21,515 bases of DNA, from NCBI GenBank assembly GCA_947167445.1, contig CAMVID010000027.1:1-21515 (forward strand). Reading direction: 5' to 3'. Each line of letters begins with the position of its first letter. The stretch's first letter is position 1. Origin of the DNA: G11 sp947167445 (lineage in GTDB: Bacteria; Bacillota; Clostridia; Lachnospirales; Lachnospiraceae). This document shows, piece after piece, positions 7,622 through 14,998 of the stretch. Below the pieces are notes generated by a model. The model worked only from the letters and a program-made list of their open reading frames with translations, did no database searches and had not been told where the DNA came from. The translations under genes and the position numbers were made by a program.

Positions 7622-8413
7622 ATGAAGTCAATTTTTGTAAGAGAAATCAGATTGAATTTAAAGACTGTTATTATTTGGAGCCTCTCTGTTGGATTAATCG
7701 GATTGGCCTGTATACTGCTGTATCAGAACATGCAGGGAGACATAGAGGAGATGGCTGACGCTTTTTCCAACATGGGAGCCTTCTCTGATGCCTTCGGAAT
7801 GAGCACCTTAAGCATAGCAACGTTGGGCGGATACTTTGCCACTGAGGTGGGAACTGTACATGGCCTTGGTGGTGGAATGTTTGCGGCAATCATAGCCATC
7901 GGAATTCTTTCAAAAGAAGAGGAGGGACACAGCGGGGAATTCCTTTTATCCCTGCCTGTATCAAGAACAAAGGTGGTTATGGCTAAGGGACTTAGCGTGT
8001 TATTAAGTATAGTGTTTTTCACTGTTGTATGTGCTTTGTTCTACATGGCGGGATTTAAGGCTTTAAACGAAGAAATTCCCATGAAAGAATTTATGACCTT
8101 CATGGGAATGAATCTTCTTATGAATATTGAAGTCGCAGCCGTATGCTTTGGGATATCAGCCATTTCAGGAAAGAACAAAATGGGCATGGGCCTTGGACTT
8201 GCTTTAATATTCTATGTATATGATTTGATTGGAAGAGTGGTGCCTGATTTAAAGGATTCTCTTTTCGTCGGACCATACTCTTATGCCAATGCAAGCAACA
8301 TTTTCTCAGGTAAGGAAACGGATGCTGCTGCAGTGACAGTGGCTGTAATTATTACAATCGCAGCTGTAATTTCGGCCTTCGCTATATATGACAAGAGAGA
8401 TCTTGCAAGTTAA
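7622..8413 (+). CDS. ABC-2 type exporter permease
   Basis: A 263-residue membrane protein with about six helices (about 15-33, 77-99, 118-139, 152-173, 182-200, 235-255) and the conserved cytoplasmic motif EEGHSGEFLLSLPVSRTKVVMAK after the second helix, typical of ABC-2 permeases in which an E-x-x-x-G-x-x-E-x-L-L-S-x-P-V-S-R segment couples to the ATPase. It forms the membrane half of the exporter with the preceding gene. Its stop codon (8411-8413) touches the stop codon of the opposing phosphatase gene, with no terminator between. Confidence 0.88.
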   Translation: MKSIFVREIRLNLKTVIIWSLSVGLIGLACILLYQNMQGDIEEMADAFSNMGAFSDAFGMSTLSIATLGGYFATEVGTVHGLGGGMFAAIIAIGILSKEEEGHSGEFLLSLPVSRTKVVMAKGLSVLLSIVFFTVVCALFYMAGFKALNEEIPMKEFMTFMGMNLLMNIEVAAVCFGISAISGKNKMGMGLGLALIFYVYDLIGRVVPDLKDSLFVGPYSYANASNIFSGKETDAAAVTVAVIITIAAVISAFAIYDKRDLAS

Positions 8414-9079
8414 TTAAACCAAAGAACCCAAATGTTCATAACTGTTGAGGAAAATGGCTTTGGCTATGGAATAGTCAACCGATTCATCAATGTAAATCTT
8501 CATTATGCCGGTCATTTCGATGTGAAAGTGTGCGGCATACTGCCAGAAAGGAATGTTTAAAAGATGGGCTATAAGAGCAGAGGACAAGCCGCCGTGACAG
8601 AAGATGGCAATGGTTTTGTTCTTTGCTTCTTTGGTTACCACGTAGCCCTGGCCTTCTCTTATGAGACCATGCTCAGCCATAAATTCTTCGAAGCACTTTT
8701 CGCGTCTTTCAACGTCTCCGATTATTCTGTCGTTCTTTATTTCGGGATCATCCTTCCAGGATTCACCTGAAGGATATGAGCGCCTGGTCTTTAAGAATTC
8801 ATCCGTAAGTGCCCAGGGGCTTTCGGTTGAATATGCGTTTCCGGACAAATCGCCCCATTCAAGCTCCTTCATCCATTCTTTGGTTACAGGTTTAATGTCA
8901 AAATACTTCATGCAGGTCCGGCCGGTCTGGGTGGCTCTTCCCTGAGGAGAGAAGTATACCTCATCCAGCTTTAAATTTTTGACCCTTTCAGCCAAAAGTT
9001 CAGCCTGCTTTACCCCTTTTTCTGTAAGACAGTCGTCTTCGTAATTCGGATCACCGTGTCTTATAAAATAAATGACCAT
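8414..9079 (-). CDS. Histidine phosphatase superfamily protein (phosphoglycerate mutase-like)
   Basis: A 221-residue cytosolic protein of the branch-1 histidine phosphatases. The RHG motif is at residues 7-9 with His8 as the phospho-acceptor; LTEKGVKQAELLAERV follows, and a second catalytic His occurs in IFCHGGLSSALIAHLL. Substrate is open: the family includes phosphoglycerate mutases, cobalamin and sugar phosphatases, and nothing here decides between them. It starts 31 bases after the stop of purA on the same strand, with AAAGGGG 13 bases ahead of the ATG and no terminator between, so it is probably the second gene of a purA operon. Confidence 0.85.
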   Translation of the reverse strand: MVIYFIRHGDPNYEDDCLTEKGVKQAELLAERVKNLKLDEVYFSPQGRATQTGRTCMKYFDIKPVTKEWMKELEWGDLSGNAYSTESPWALTDEFLKTRRSYPSGESWKDDPEIKNDRIIGDVERREKCFEEFMAEHGLIREGQGYVVTKEAKNKTIAIFCHGGLSSALIAHLLNIPFWQYAAHFHIEMTGIMKIYIDESVDYSIAKAIFLNSYEHLGSLV

Positions 9080-9110
9080 TTTTAATTTGAAACCCCTTTA
9101 CATTATTATT

Positions 9111-10385
9111 TTATCTTATGATAATTGCGTCCCTCTCGGCACCTACCGAAACGTAGGTTACAGGACAGTTAACTTCCTTTTCGATGAAGTTGATGTAATC
9201 CTTGGCTTCCTTCGGAAGATCATCCCACTTTGTAACCTTGGAGATGTCACATTTCCATCCATCAAAGTATCTGATAACGGGTTTGGCATCATCAAGTGCT
9301 GCAGGGAAGGGGAAATCATCGGTTTCTTTGCCGTTAACTTCATACTTTACACAAACAGGAATCTTATCCATGTAGCTTAACACATCAAGTTTGGTGATTG
9401 CAATGCCTGTTGCAGCCTGAACTTCAATACCGTAACGTGTGGCAACGATATCAAGGGCGCCGACTCTTCTGGGACGTCCCGTCTTGGCGCCGTACTCAGC
9501 ACCTTCCTCTCTTAATTTGTCAGCTTCGGGACCAAACATCTCTGACACGAAGGGGCCTTCGCCAACGCAGGTGGAATATGCCTTTACAACACCGAGAACC
9601 TCATCAATCTTTACTCCGGGGAAGCCTGAGCCGATGGGAGCGTAAGCTGCGGAAGTGTTTGAGGATGTGGTGTAAGGGTGAATTCCGTAATCTAAATCTC
9701 TCAAGGAACCAAGCTGCGCCTCAAAGAGAATCTTCTTTCCGGCTTTTGATGCGTTCTTTAAGAATGAGCCGGTATCACATACAAAAGGTTTAATCTTTTC
9801 ACAGTAATCCTTAACCCATGCATCAAGCATTTCCTCTGTGTAAGGTTTTGCGTCATATACTTTGGTGAGGATAAGATTCTTCCACTCCATTAAGTCCTTA
9901 AGGTGCTCCTTAAGTCTCTCGGGATAGAAGAGCTCACCTGCAAGAATTGTTTTCTTCTGATATTTATCTGAATAAAAAGGTGCGATTCCCTGCTTGGTAG
10001 AACCAAACTTTTTATCCTTAAGTCTCTTTTCCTCAAGCTCGTCCAGATCTCTGTGCCAGGGCATGAGAAGAGAAGCGCGATCACTGATTTTAAGGTTATC
10101 GGGGGTGATCTTTACACCCTTTTCCTCAACCTGAGCCATCTCGGTCAGCAGGTTCTGAGGATCCATGGCAACGCCATTACCAAGGATGTTTACAACTCCG
10201 TCTCTTAAGATTCCTGAGGGAAGGAGATGAAGAGCAAATTTACCTTTGTCATTTATAACGGTATGGCCGGCATTTCCGCCGCCCTGATATCTTACAACGA
10301 TGTCGAAGCTTTCGGTTAACAAATCCACCATACGTCCCTTGCCTTCGTCACCCCAGTTAATTCCTACAACAGCGCAGTTATTCAT
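9111..10385 (-). CDS. purA: Adenylosuccinate synthase
   Basis: A 424-residue cytosolic enzyme joining IMP and aspartate, with GTP, to make adenylosuccinate in AMP synthesis. The N-terminal GINWGDEGKGRMVDLL contains the GDEGKG loop with its catalytic Asp, followed by QGGGNAGHTVI with the catalytic His. KFGSTKQGIAPFYSDK is the IMP-loop region and TKLDVLSYMDKIPVC the GTP-binding region near the C-terminus. Length is normal. GGAGGA lies upstream of the ATG, and a structured leader of about 65 bases separates it from a well-formed promoter. The histidine phosphatase lies downstream in the same transcript. Confidence 0.97.
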   Translation of the reverse strand: MNNCAVVGINWGDEGKGRMVDLLTESFDIVVRYQGGGNAGHTVINDKGKFALHLLPSGILRDGVVNILGNGVAMDPQNLLTEMAQVEEKGVKITPDNLKISDRASLLMPWHRDLDELEEKRLKDKKFGSTKQGIAPFYSDKYQKKTILAGELFYPERLKEHLKDLMEWKNLILTKVYDAKPYTEEMLDAWVKDYCEKIKPFVCDTGSFLKNASKAGKKILFEAQLGSLRDLDYGIHPYTTSSNTSAAYAPIGSGFPGVKIDEVLGVVKAYSTCVGEGPFVSEMFGPEADKLREEGAEYGAKTGRPRRVGALDIVATRYGIEVQAATGIAITKLDVLSYMDKIPVCVKYEVNGKETDDFPFPAALDDAKPVIRYFDGWKCDISKVTKWDDLPKEAKDYINFIEKEVNCPVTYVSVGAERDAIIIR

Positions 10386-10461
10386 ATTAATCCTCCATAA
10401 ATTATAAATGGAGTCAAAAGGGCAGAAATACCCCTTCTTGACTCCTTTGTCCTGTTAAATA
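10386..10461 (-). promoter_or_regulatory. Structured purA 5' leader with shared start-site motif and alternative hairpins
   Basis: Read on the minus strand, the leader begins with TATTTAACAGGACAAAG (plus 10445-10461), which also occurs at the gdhA start site. It runs directly into a 13-bp stem: GGAGTCAA and AAGGG pair with CCCTT and TTGACTCC (plus 10410-10445), with one bulged base and a 9-base loop. The 3' end of that stem, CTCCAT (plus 10408-10413), is also an exact complement of ATGGAG (plus 10393-10398), which contains the ribosome binding site, so two exclusive folds are possible. There is no T run. No purine riboswitch core is present. Function is inferred. Confidence 0.6.
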
Positions 10462-10487
10462 ATAAAACAACCTTTCCTATTATTCAA
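10459..10487 (-). promoter_or_regulatory. purA promoter
   Basis: On the minus strand: TTGAAT (plus 10482-10487), 17 bases, TATTAT (plus 10459-10464). The expected start falls at the GG of ACAGGACAAAG. Confidence 0.65.
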
Positions 10488-10533
10488 GGGATTTTTGAAG
10501 TGTGAGAAAAATATATATTTTTTCAAATAAATA

Positions 10534-10562
10534 TTTCATAATTCTGACAATAGTGGTAAAAT
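10534..10562 (+). promoter_or_regulatory. Possible promoter of the chemoreceptor gene
   Basis: TTTCAT (10534-10539), 17 bases, TAAAAT (10557-10562), in an A/T-rich stretch. The rest of the purA-chemoreceptor gap shows no other clear structure, and I see no flagellar sigma-D type site. Confidence 0.35.
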
Positions 10563-10610
10563 GACTGTGTGTAGAGTTTTATTAGATTGGCACATTAAGG
10601 AGGAAACAGC

Positions 10611-12086
10611 ATGGAAGATAACAATTTACATAACCATTTACTGATGAAGACACAGAAACTGATTTTCTTTGGACATCTTATAACGGCTGTTTTTGTCGTT
10701 GTGGGCTTGATGTCACAGATGGCTTTCAGTACCATGCCGGCTTATTACAGCCTTTTGCCACTGTTTGCAAATGTTATTGTTGCCATAGTGGGAGCGGTTT
10801 GCTACTTCAAATTCCGAGGAACATATACATATTCCCGTATTGTTATTTTTGCTTTCCTCGTTGTCTATGCACTTATGCTTTTCTTCTCGGAGGGTAACAC
10901 AACTTATCCTTATATTATTCCGTTAATGATCGGCGTAGTCATGACACTGGATATCAAGACGGTAAAGATTTCAGCATATTCCTTCCTGGCAATTAATATA
11001 ATTAAGATTCTGATGATGATTACATCAAAAGACATTACAGAGGTTGCTGAGTATGTTATGATTTCTGCCATCGTCTCCATACTTACAACAGTTTGTCTGG
11101 TTAGGGGTGTTATGATTCTTACCACCTTCGTCACCGAGTCTGTTGATAATGCAACTGAAGGATTCAGAAAGAATGAAGAGGTCGCTGAGAGAATAAGAAG
11201 CGTTGCAGGCAACGTTAAAGAAAAGATGGGTTATGTGACAGAGTCCATTGATAAGATTCTTACTGCTACCGATGGAATGAACAATTCCCTAAGAGGAATA
11301 TCAAACGGTATTTCAGACAATGCCAATGCCATTATGGGACAGACCGAGCAAACTTCCTCCATCGCTCAGATTATAGATGATACAAATGAGAAGACCAGAA
11401 ACCTTACAGAGGTAACCACCAGTGCAAGCGACAGTGTAAACGCCGGAACCAGAGCAATGAGTGACCTGGAGAAGCAGGTTAAACAGGCAATGGAATCAGG
11501 ACAGTTAATGAAAACTTCTGCAGAGAATCTGAAGGAGCGTTCAGAATCTGTGCGTGAGATTACCAATATGATTCTTAACATTTCTTCCCAGACCAACCTT
11601 CTTGCACTTAATGCTTCCATCGAGGCAGCCCGTGCAGGTGAAGCAGGAAAGGGCTTTGCAGTTGTTGCGGATGAGATCAGGCAGTTGGCTGAGCAGACCA
11701 AATCGGCTACTGAACAGATTACCAATATCCTTGATAAACTTGCAGAGGATGCAAACGATGTAGTTTATAAGGTAGATGAGAGCGTGGCAATATCCAATTC
11801 CGAGAAGGAACTTGCGGATACAGCTTCAGAGCGCTTCGCAGAGATTAAAGAGAACGTTGACAACCTTCTTGCCGGAACCAAAGAGATGTCCGGCCTGATG
11901 AAAGATCTGGTTGAAGCCAATAAAGTTATCGTTGATTCTGTCACAACTCTTTCTGCAGGAAGTGAAGAAATCGCAGCCAGCACGCAGCAGGTTTCAAACG
12001 CAAGTGAAGAGAATGTTCAGATGGTTAGAAAGTTCTCCGAGATTATGGAAGAGATCAGTTCTTCCCTCGAACAATTAGAGAGTTAA
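10611..12086 (+). CDS. Methyl-accepting chemotaxis protein with six-helix membrane sensor
   Basis: A 491-residue chemoreceptor. The N-terminal 170 residues hold six hydrophobic helices (about 18-38, 45-66, 76-93, 99-114, 119-138, 147-170) joined by very short loops, so there is no extracellular ligand domain, and no HAMP domain is apparent. Residues about 195-490 are the coiled-coil signalling domain; the conserved hairpin tip with NLLALNASIEAARAGEAG followed by GFAVVADEIRQLAEQT lies near 332-365. It should talk to CheA/CheW and sense something within or across the membrane, perhaps energy state or a small hydrophobic molecule (inference). AAGGAGG is 7 bases before ATG 10611. No other motility gene is in the window. 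Confidence 0.93.
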   Translation: MEDNNLHNHLLMKTQKLIFFGHLITAVFVVVGLMSQMAFSTMPAYYSLLPLFANVIVAIVGAVCYFKFRGTYTYSRIVIFAFLVVYALMLFFSEGNTTYPYIIPLMIGVVMTLDIKTVKISAYSFLAINIIKILMMITSKDITEVAEYVMISAIVSILTTVCLVRGVMILTTFVTESVDNATEGFRKNEEVAERIRSVAGNVKEKMGYVTESIDKILTATDGMNNSLRGISNGISDNANAIMGQTEQTSSIAQIIDDTNEKTRNLTEVTTSASDSVNAGTRAMSDLEKQVKQAMESGQLMKTSAENLKERSESVREITNMILNISSQTNLLALNASIEAARAGEAGKGFAVVADEIRQLAEQTKSATEQITNILDKLAEDANDVVYKVDESVAISNSEKELADTASERFAEIKENVDNLLAGTKEMSGLMKDLVEANKVIVDSVTTLSAGSEEIAASTQQVSNASEENVQMVRKFSEIMEEISSSLEQLES

Positions 12087-12094
12087 AAAAGTAC

Positions 12095-12123
12095 TTGCAA
12101 AATTATACAACATAGTTTAATAT
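12095..12123 (+). promoter_or_regulatory. gdhA promoter upstream of a leader terminator
   Basis: TTGCAA (12095-12100), 17 bases, TAATAT (12118-12123), beginning 8 bases after the chemoreceptor stop codon. The start is expected near 12129-12131, only a few bases before the terminator stem. Confidence 0.6.
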
Positions 12124-12185
12124 TTAACAGGACAAAGACGTCTTAGAGGATAGCCACAGCTATCCTTTTAGGCGTCTATTTTTTT
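12121..12185 (+). promoter_or_regulatory. gdhA leader: shared 17-base motif, competing small hairpin and intrinsic terminator
   Basis: TATTTAACAGGACAAAG (12121-12137) is identical to the purA start region. A 19-bp stem follows: 12136-12154 with 12159-12177 around CACA, one T-T mismatch and two G-U pairs, then ATTTTTTTAC, a strong terminator. A smaller hairpin, AGGAC (12129-12133) with GTCTT (12140-12144) around hexaloop AAAGAC, uses the lower 5' arm of the terminator, so the two cannot coexist. If the small hairpin forms, the remaining 10-bp stem is 8 bases away from the T run and should not terminate. The same terminator would end chemoreceptor transcripts. Leader attenuation is inferred; the hairpins are seen. 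Confidence 0.65.
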
Positions 12186-12226
12186 ACATTTATAACTTGT
12201 AATCAGATTTTAGGAGGAATTGAGAG

Positions 12227-13573
12227 ATGTCATATGTTGACGAGATTTACCAGAGAGTAGTTGATCAGAACCCTGCACAGCCTGAGTTTCATCAGGCAGT
12301 CAAAGAAGTGCTTGAGTCTTTGAGAGTTGTTATTGAGGAGCACGAGGAGGAATTTAAGAAGGATGCTCTTCTTGAAAGAATCACAACACCCGAGCGCCAG
12401 ATTCTTTTCAGAGTTCCCTGGGTAGATGACAAGGGACAGGTTCAGGTTAACAATGGATACCGTGTACAGTTTAATTCTGCTATCGGACCTTACAAGGGAG
12501 GTTTAAGACTTCACCCTTCAGTAAATCTCGGTATCATTAAGTTCCTTGGCTTCGAGCAGATTTTTAAGAACTCACTTACAGGCCTTCCTATTGGCGGTGG
12601 TAAGGGTGGTTCCGATTTCGACCCCAAGGGCAAATCAGACAGAGAAGTAATGGCATTCTGCCAGAGCTTCATCACTGAACTCTACAAATACATTGGCGCT
12701 GACACAGACGTTCCCGCAGGTGATATCGGAACAGGCGCAAGAGAAATCGGATATATGTACGGTCAGTACAAGAGACTTACAGGTCTTTATGAGGGCGTAC
12801 TTACAGGTAAAGGACTTTCATACGGCGGATCACTTGCTCGTACAGAGGCTACAGGCTACGGTCTCCTTTACATGACTCAGGAAATGCTTAAGTCCAACGG
12901 TATTGATATCGCAGGCAAGACAGTAGCAGTTTCCGGTTCAGGTAACGTTGCAATCTACGCAATCCAGAAGGCACAGCAGCTTGGCGCTAAGCCTGTTACA
13001 TGTTCTGATTCCACAGGCTGGATTTATGATCCCGAAGGAATCGATGTTGCACTTCTTAAGGAAGTTAAGGAAGTTAAGAGAGCAAGACTTACAGAGTACG
13101 CAGCAGCAAGAAAGTCTGCAGAATATCATGATAAGGCTAAAGAGGGAACCAACCAGTGGCAGGTTAAGGTTGACATCGCTCTTCCCTGTGCTACACAGAA
13201 CGAGCTTAACCTTGATGACGCTAAGAAGCTCGTTGCCAACGGAGTAATCGCAGTCTGCGAGGGTGCTAACATGCCTACAACTCTTGATGCAACTCAGTAC
13301 TTACAGCAGAACAAGGTATACTTTGTTCCCGGTAAGGCAGCAAACGCAGGTGGTGTTGCTACATCAGCTCTTGAGATGAGCCAGAACTCCGAGAGACTTT
13401 CTTGGACATTTGAGGAAGTTGATGCTAAGCTTCACGACATCATGGTTAACATCTTCCACAACCTTGATGACGCTGCAAAGAAATACGGCAAAGCAGGCGA
13501 CTATGTTGCAGGTGCTAACATTGCTGGCTTCTTAAAGGTTGCAGATGCAATGAAGGCTCAGGGCATTGTCTAA
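12227..13573 (+). CDS. gdhA: NADP-specific glutamate dehydrogenase, class I hexameric
   Basis: A 448-residue cytosolic enzyme making glutamate from 2-oxoglutarate and ammonium. The substrate-site stretch LPIGGGKGGSDFDPKGKSD with its active lysines is complete, as are PAGDIGTGAREIGYM and the Rossmann loop VSGSGNVAIYA. The Ser-Asp-Ser stretch after the second strand (TCSDSTGW) fits NADP(H) rather than NAD(H). Length is exactly typical. AGGAGG lies 9 bases ahead of ATG 12227. Codon choice is more biased than in its neighbours, suggesting high expression. It is transcribed from a promoter upstream of a leader terminator and has its own terminator downstream; glnA and an ANTAR regulator follow, forming a nitrogen assimilation block. 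Confidence 0.97.
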   Translation: MSYVDEIYQRVVDQNPAQPEFHQAVKEVLESLRVVIEEHEEEFKKDALLERITTPERQILFRVPWVDDKGQVQVNNGYRVQFNSAIGPYKGGLRLHPSVNLGIIKFLGFEQIFKNSLTGLPIGGGKGGSDFDPKGKSDREVMAFCQSFITELYKYIGADTDVPAGDIGTGAREIGYMYGQYKRLTGLYEGVLTGKGLSYGGSLARTEATGYGLLYMTQEMLKSNGIDIAGKTVAVSGSGNVAIYAIQKAQQLGAKPVTCSDSTGWIYDPEGIDVALLKEVKEVKRARLTEYAAARKSAEYHDKAKEGTNQWQVKVDIALPCATQNELNLDDAKKLVANGVIAVCEGANMPTTLDATQYLQQNKVYFVPGKAANAGGVATSALEMSQNSERLSWTFEEVDAKLHDIMVNIFHNLDDAAKKYGKAGDYVAGANIAGFLKVADAMKAQGIV

Positions 13574-13584
13574 AGTATAACCAC

Positions 13585-13624
13585 AAAGGCTTGAGAACTT
13601 CGGTTTTCAAGCCTTTATTTTTTA
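13585..13624 (+). terminator. Strong gdhA terminator with UUCG tetraloop
   Basis: A 14-bp stem: AAAGGCTTGA (13585-13594) plus GAAC pairs with GTTT plus CAAGCCTTT through 13616, closed by the very stable C(TTCG)G loop, then ATTTTTTTA. Confidence 0.95.
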
Positions 13625-13631
13625 TACTTAA

Positions 13632-13668
13632 TATAATAGAATTATCATTGTAATTGTGATAAACAATG
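13632..13668 (+). promoter_or_regulatory. glnA upstream region: -10 box and overlapping palindromes
   Basis: TATAAT lies at 13632-13637, without a convincing -35. Directly downstream three inverted repeats overlap: TTATCA-N9-TGATAA (13642-13662), CATTGT-N11-ACAATG (13646-13668) and ATTGT-N5-ACAAT (13653-13667). Placed just after the -10, they are suited to binding a repressor. The TTGT/ACAA arms recall Rex sites but the spacing is one base off, so the regulator is unassigned. Confidence 0.4.
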
Positions 13669-13693
13669 TATTTCATTCCCAGGGAGGTACCAA

Positions 13694-14986
13694 ATGAGAA
13701 CTAAGGATGACATTTTAAGAATGATAGAAGAAGAGGACGTGGAATTTATCCGCCTTCAGTTTACGGATATTTTCGGAAGCCTTAAGAACATCGCCGTTAC
13801 ACCGGGACAGATGGATAAGGTTTTTAACAATAAGTACTGCTTCGAGGGTTCATCGGTTTTCGGAGACAAATACTATTATGAAGAGAATCTTTATCTGTAC
13901 CCTGAACTTGATACCTTTATGATTCTTCCCTGGAGACCCCAGCAGGGTAAGGTTGCCAAAATTGTCTGCGACGTCTGCAATGAGGATGGCACACCCTTTG
14001 AATTAAGTTCCAGATACATTTTAAAGAAGGCATTGAAGGAAGCTGCAGATAAAGGATACAGAGCTTTGGTGGATCCTGAGTGTGAATTCTTCCTTTTCCA
14101 CACCGATGAAAATGGCCTGCCTACCACCAACTCCCACGAGAAAGCGGGTTATTTGGATGTAGGCCCCATGGATTTCGGTGAGAATGCCAGAAGAGATATT
14201 GTGCTTATGCTTGAGGAAATGGGATTTGAAATAGAGTCATCTCACCATGAGCATGCACCTGCACAGCATGAAGTGGATTTCAAGGAGGCAGAAGCCTTAA
14301 AGGCTGCCGATAACATAGAGACTTTCAGATTTGCGGTTCGTTCCATCGCCAAGAGATTTGGACTTTATGCCACATTTATGCCAAAGCCCAAGGCTGAGGT
14401 GGCAGGCAGCGGAATGCACACCAATATTAATCTTTTCAAGAACAACAGAAGCATTTTCAGAGACGCTGACAAGGCAACCACAGATGAAGCATACTGGTTC
14501 ATCGGTGGTATATTAAAGCACGCCAAAGCACTGACAGCAGTAGCAAATCCTATTGTAAATTCATATAAGAGACTGATTCTCGGAACCGATGAGATAAGTG
14601 ATATCACCTGGGCTGAGAAGGGCGAGAAGTCATTGGTTAAGCTTGTTAAGGGAATTGATGATACCAAGGTTGAACTTCGTTTTCCCGACGGTGCAAGCAA
14701 TCCTTACCTTCTTCTTGCTACCTGCATTGCCGCAGGAATCGACGGAATTGAGAATAAGATTAACCCCGGTAAGGAAGTGGGTGCTTTGACCAAGGGCGAG
14801 GTGATAGATTCTCTGCCACATAACCTTAAGGAAGCAATTGATGAACTTAATAAGGATGAACTTATTAAGTCTGTTTTGGGTGAAGAATTTACAAGAATCT
14901 ACTCAGATATCAAGAATGATGAGTGGCAGGAATACATGAAAGAAGTATCCGAGTGGGAGATTAATCGCTATTTAACCAGAATTTAA
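13694..14986 (+). CDS. glnA: Glutamine synthetase type I, divergent
   Basis: A 430-residue GSI-family protein, normally making glutamine from glutamate, ammonium and ATP in a dodecamer. Metal and phosphate ligands are kept: ECEFFLF (Glu131), HHEHAPAQHEVDF (Glu186, Glu193), GSGMH (His242), YKRL (Arg293) and VELRFPD. Several normally fixed active-site positions are not: the FDGSS loop is FEGSS (Asp50 of E. coli becomes Glu), the GYEAP flap with Glu327 reads GTDEI, and the arginine-rich NRSxxxRIP segment reads EKGEKSLVKL. It lacks the adenylylation-site region. GGGAGG precedes ATG 13694. An ANTAR antiterminator gene follows after 12 bases. It may be a divergent GS clade or act on a related amine or acid. 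Confidence 0.88.
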   Translation: MRTKDDILRMIEEEDVEFIRLQFTDIFGSLKNIAVTPGQMDKVFNNKYCFEGSSVFGDKYYYEENLYLYPELDTFMILPWRPQQGKVAKIVCDVCNEDGTPFELSSRYILKKALKEAADKGYRALVDPECEFFLFHTDENGLPTTNSHEKAGYLDVGPMDFGENARRDIVLMLEEMGFEIESSHHEHAPAQHEVDFKEAEALKAADNIETFRFAVRSIAKRFGLYATFMPKPKAEVAGSGMHTNINLFKNNRSIFRDADKATTDEAYWFIGGILKHAKALTAVANPIVNSYKRLILGTDEISDITWAEKGEKSLVKLVKGIDDTKVELRFPDGASNPYLLLATCIAAGIDGIENKINPGKEVGALTKGEVIDSLPHNLKEAIDELNKDELIKSVLGEEFTRIYSDIKNDEWQEYMKEVSEWEINRYLTRI

Positions 14987-14998
14987 CAGGAGGAGTTT

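Noticed and set aside
9072..9793. Plus-strand open frames across purA
   Set aside because: They are reverse-strand shadows of a complete, well-conserved purA and have no ribosome binding sites or family features.
10386..10460. Purine or 2'-deoxyguanosine riboswitch ahead of purA
   Set aside because: The conserved three-way junction loops are absent; only one long stem and a short alternative are present.
12145..12177. Second ANTAR hexaloop hairpin in the gdhA leader
   Set aside because: The candidate loop is CCACAG, more likely a CACA tetraloop closed by C-G; it lacks A1 and G4, so I did not count it as a match.
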